This document shows positions 14,049 to 14,719 of a stretch of DNA of 14,719 nucleotides, one piece after another (within the stretch, counting starts at the first letter, position 1; each line of letters opens with the position of its first letter). A model generated the notes under the pieces. That model was not told the DNA's origin. It saw only the letters and a program-made list of their open reading frames with translations, and made no database searches. The translations under genes were made by a program, and so were the position numbers. The DNA is taken from positions 1 through 14,719 of the forward strand of contig JALREG010000157.1 of the NCBI GenBank assembly GCA_023253905.1, written 5' to 3'. The stretch comes from Burkholderiaceae bacterium (GTDB taxonomy: Bacteria > Pseudomonadota > Gammaproteobacteria > Burkholderiales > Burkholderiaceae).

Positions 14049-14711
14049 CTAGCTCTCCATAAGATGCAGGCGGTCATGGGCGATTGTGAACACCTCAACC
14101 GAGCCTGTGGGTGGCACGGAACGTCCCGACTCGATCATCATCCGAAGCGGATGGTCCGGGCACCGCTCGGCTTCCAGATCGAGCTGAACCTGCCGCCCCC
14201 GGAATACGCTACGGCTGACACGTGCGGTAAACCGAAGGTCCGCTGAGCTGTGCACGCTTGCTCCCAACTCGATGTCGTCCGGTCGGAATCCGACCAGAGT
14301 TGCGCGCGTACTTCCTGCGCCTGACCGAGCGGGGAGTTCACCGAGACCGCATAGGATTCTTCCGTCCGCCTGATAGGTGACAGGCAACACGTTGCTCATG
14401 CCGACAAACCGCGCCACCCGGGCGCTGGCAGGGCGGTTAAAGACTTGGGAAGGCGCCTCACACTGCATGAGCCGTCCCCCGTCAATGACCGCAACCCGGT
14501 CGCTCATCGAGAAAGCTTCTTCCTGATCGTGAGTCACAAACACCGTGGTCGCGCCGATTTCGCGTAACAGTGCGGCGAATTCAAGCGTGAGTTCCTCGCG
14601 CAGACTGCGATCGAGCGCGGAGAACGGTTCGTCCAGGAGCAGGACTGCGGGCGATGTGACGAGCGCGCGCGCAAGCGCCTCTTCTCTTAAGTTCAGGCAT
14701 GTACTTTGCAT
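14049..14711 (-). CDS. ABC importer ATP-binding protein, N-terminally truncated
   Basis: The remaining 220-residue frame covers only the last two thirds of a PotA/CysA-type ATPase (usual length about 340-370). Present are the end of the signature helix (ALARALVTS, 12-20), Walker B VLLLDEP (23-29), the D-loop SALD (31-34), the H-loop VTHDQEEA with H61, and a C-terminal TOBE-like domain with GFRPDDIEL (141-149). Walker A, the Q-loop and LSGGQ are missing. Residues 1-11 (MQSTCLNLREE) do not fit the family, and an in-frame stop lies at 14717-14715, so the lost part is not simply beyond the edge in this frame. As it stands the product cannot bind ATP properly and is probably a pseudogene, unless the edge is mis-assembled. 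It abuts the serine hydrolase, so the intact operon probably began with an ABC importer. Confidence 0.8.
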   Translation of the reverse strand: MQSTCLNLREEALARALVTSPAVLLLDEPFSALDRSLREELTLEFAALLREIGATTVFVTHDQEEAFSMSDRVAVIDGGRLMQCEAPSQVFNRPASARVARFVGMSNVLPVTYQADGRILCGLGELPARSGAGSTRATLVGFRPDDIELGASVHSSADLRFTARVSRSVFRGRQVQLDLEAERCPDHPLRMMIESGRSVPPTGSVEVFTIAHDRLHLMES

Positions 14712-14719
14712 ACTTCATG
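14679..14719. other. Foreign-looking junction at the right edge
   Basis: Family resemblance of the ABC ATPase stops at about 14678. The remaining bases are AT-rich for this window (13 G/C in the last 35) and hold an imperfect direct repeat, GCATGTACTTT (14697-14707) followed by GCATACTTC (14708-14716). On the minus strand another frame reads MKYAKYMPELKRR from 14718. No insertion-sequence end or target duplication can be shown in so short a stretch. It could be a mobile-element edge, a deletion join or a chimeric read end. Confidence 0.5.

Overview
The window reads as GC-rich betaproteobacterial chromosome, most likely Burkholderiales. The main reason is a Bug/TctC-type extracytoplasmic solute receptor (4571-5548), a family greatly expanded in that order. 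The small-molecule catabolic genes around it, and close matches to recalled betaproteobacterial proteins, agree. No rRNA, tRNA, CRISPR array, complete insertion sequence or prophage gene was seen.

Layout, left to right. (1) A minus-strand AAA/DUF4143 ATPase (97-1227) lies behind an AT-rich promoter carrying two related perfect dyads. Before it, a few bases of another minus-strand gene may touch the left edge. (2) A stand-alone RutE-type nitroreductase-fold reductase (1395-1985, plus). (3) A minus-strand pair: an FMN-dependent alpha-hydroxy-acid dehydrogenase (3364-4458), then an exported protein of an uncharacterised family with a YPFSGPD motif (2066-3316). (4) Divergent from that pair, a compact plus-strand operon: Bug receptor, LigI-like amidohydrolase/lactonase (4-base overlap) and a small HpcH/HpaI-type aldolase (5-base gap). 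(5) A minus-strand exported protein with PagP-like features (7192-7695). (6) A long minus-strand gene run read from 14711 down to 7814: a truncated ABC importer ATPase, class C beta-lactamase-fold serine hydrolase, NicX-like non-haem iron dioxygenase, acyl-CoA dehydrogenase, zinc-free quinone oxidoreductase and acyl-CoA ligase.

Regions 4 and 6 look like two catabolic modules. Region 4 has an uptake receptor, a lactonase of the 2-pyrone-4,6-dicarboxylate type and an aldolase that could split the opened acid. Region 6 could import a compound, hydrolyse an ester or amide, open a ring with an iron dioxygenase, and pass an acid through CoA activation and dehydrogenation. The NicX-like enzyme occurs without the usual nicotinate genes nicC, nicD, nicE and nicF in the window, so its substrate is probably not plain 2,5-dihydroxypyridine. 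The substrates of both modules are inference.

The right edge is abnormal. The ABC ATPase gene loses its first third at a sharp join near 14679-14687, and the last ~35 bases are AT-rich and unrelated to the family. This is either a real rearrangement or an assembly edge artefact.
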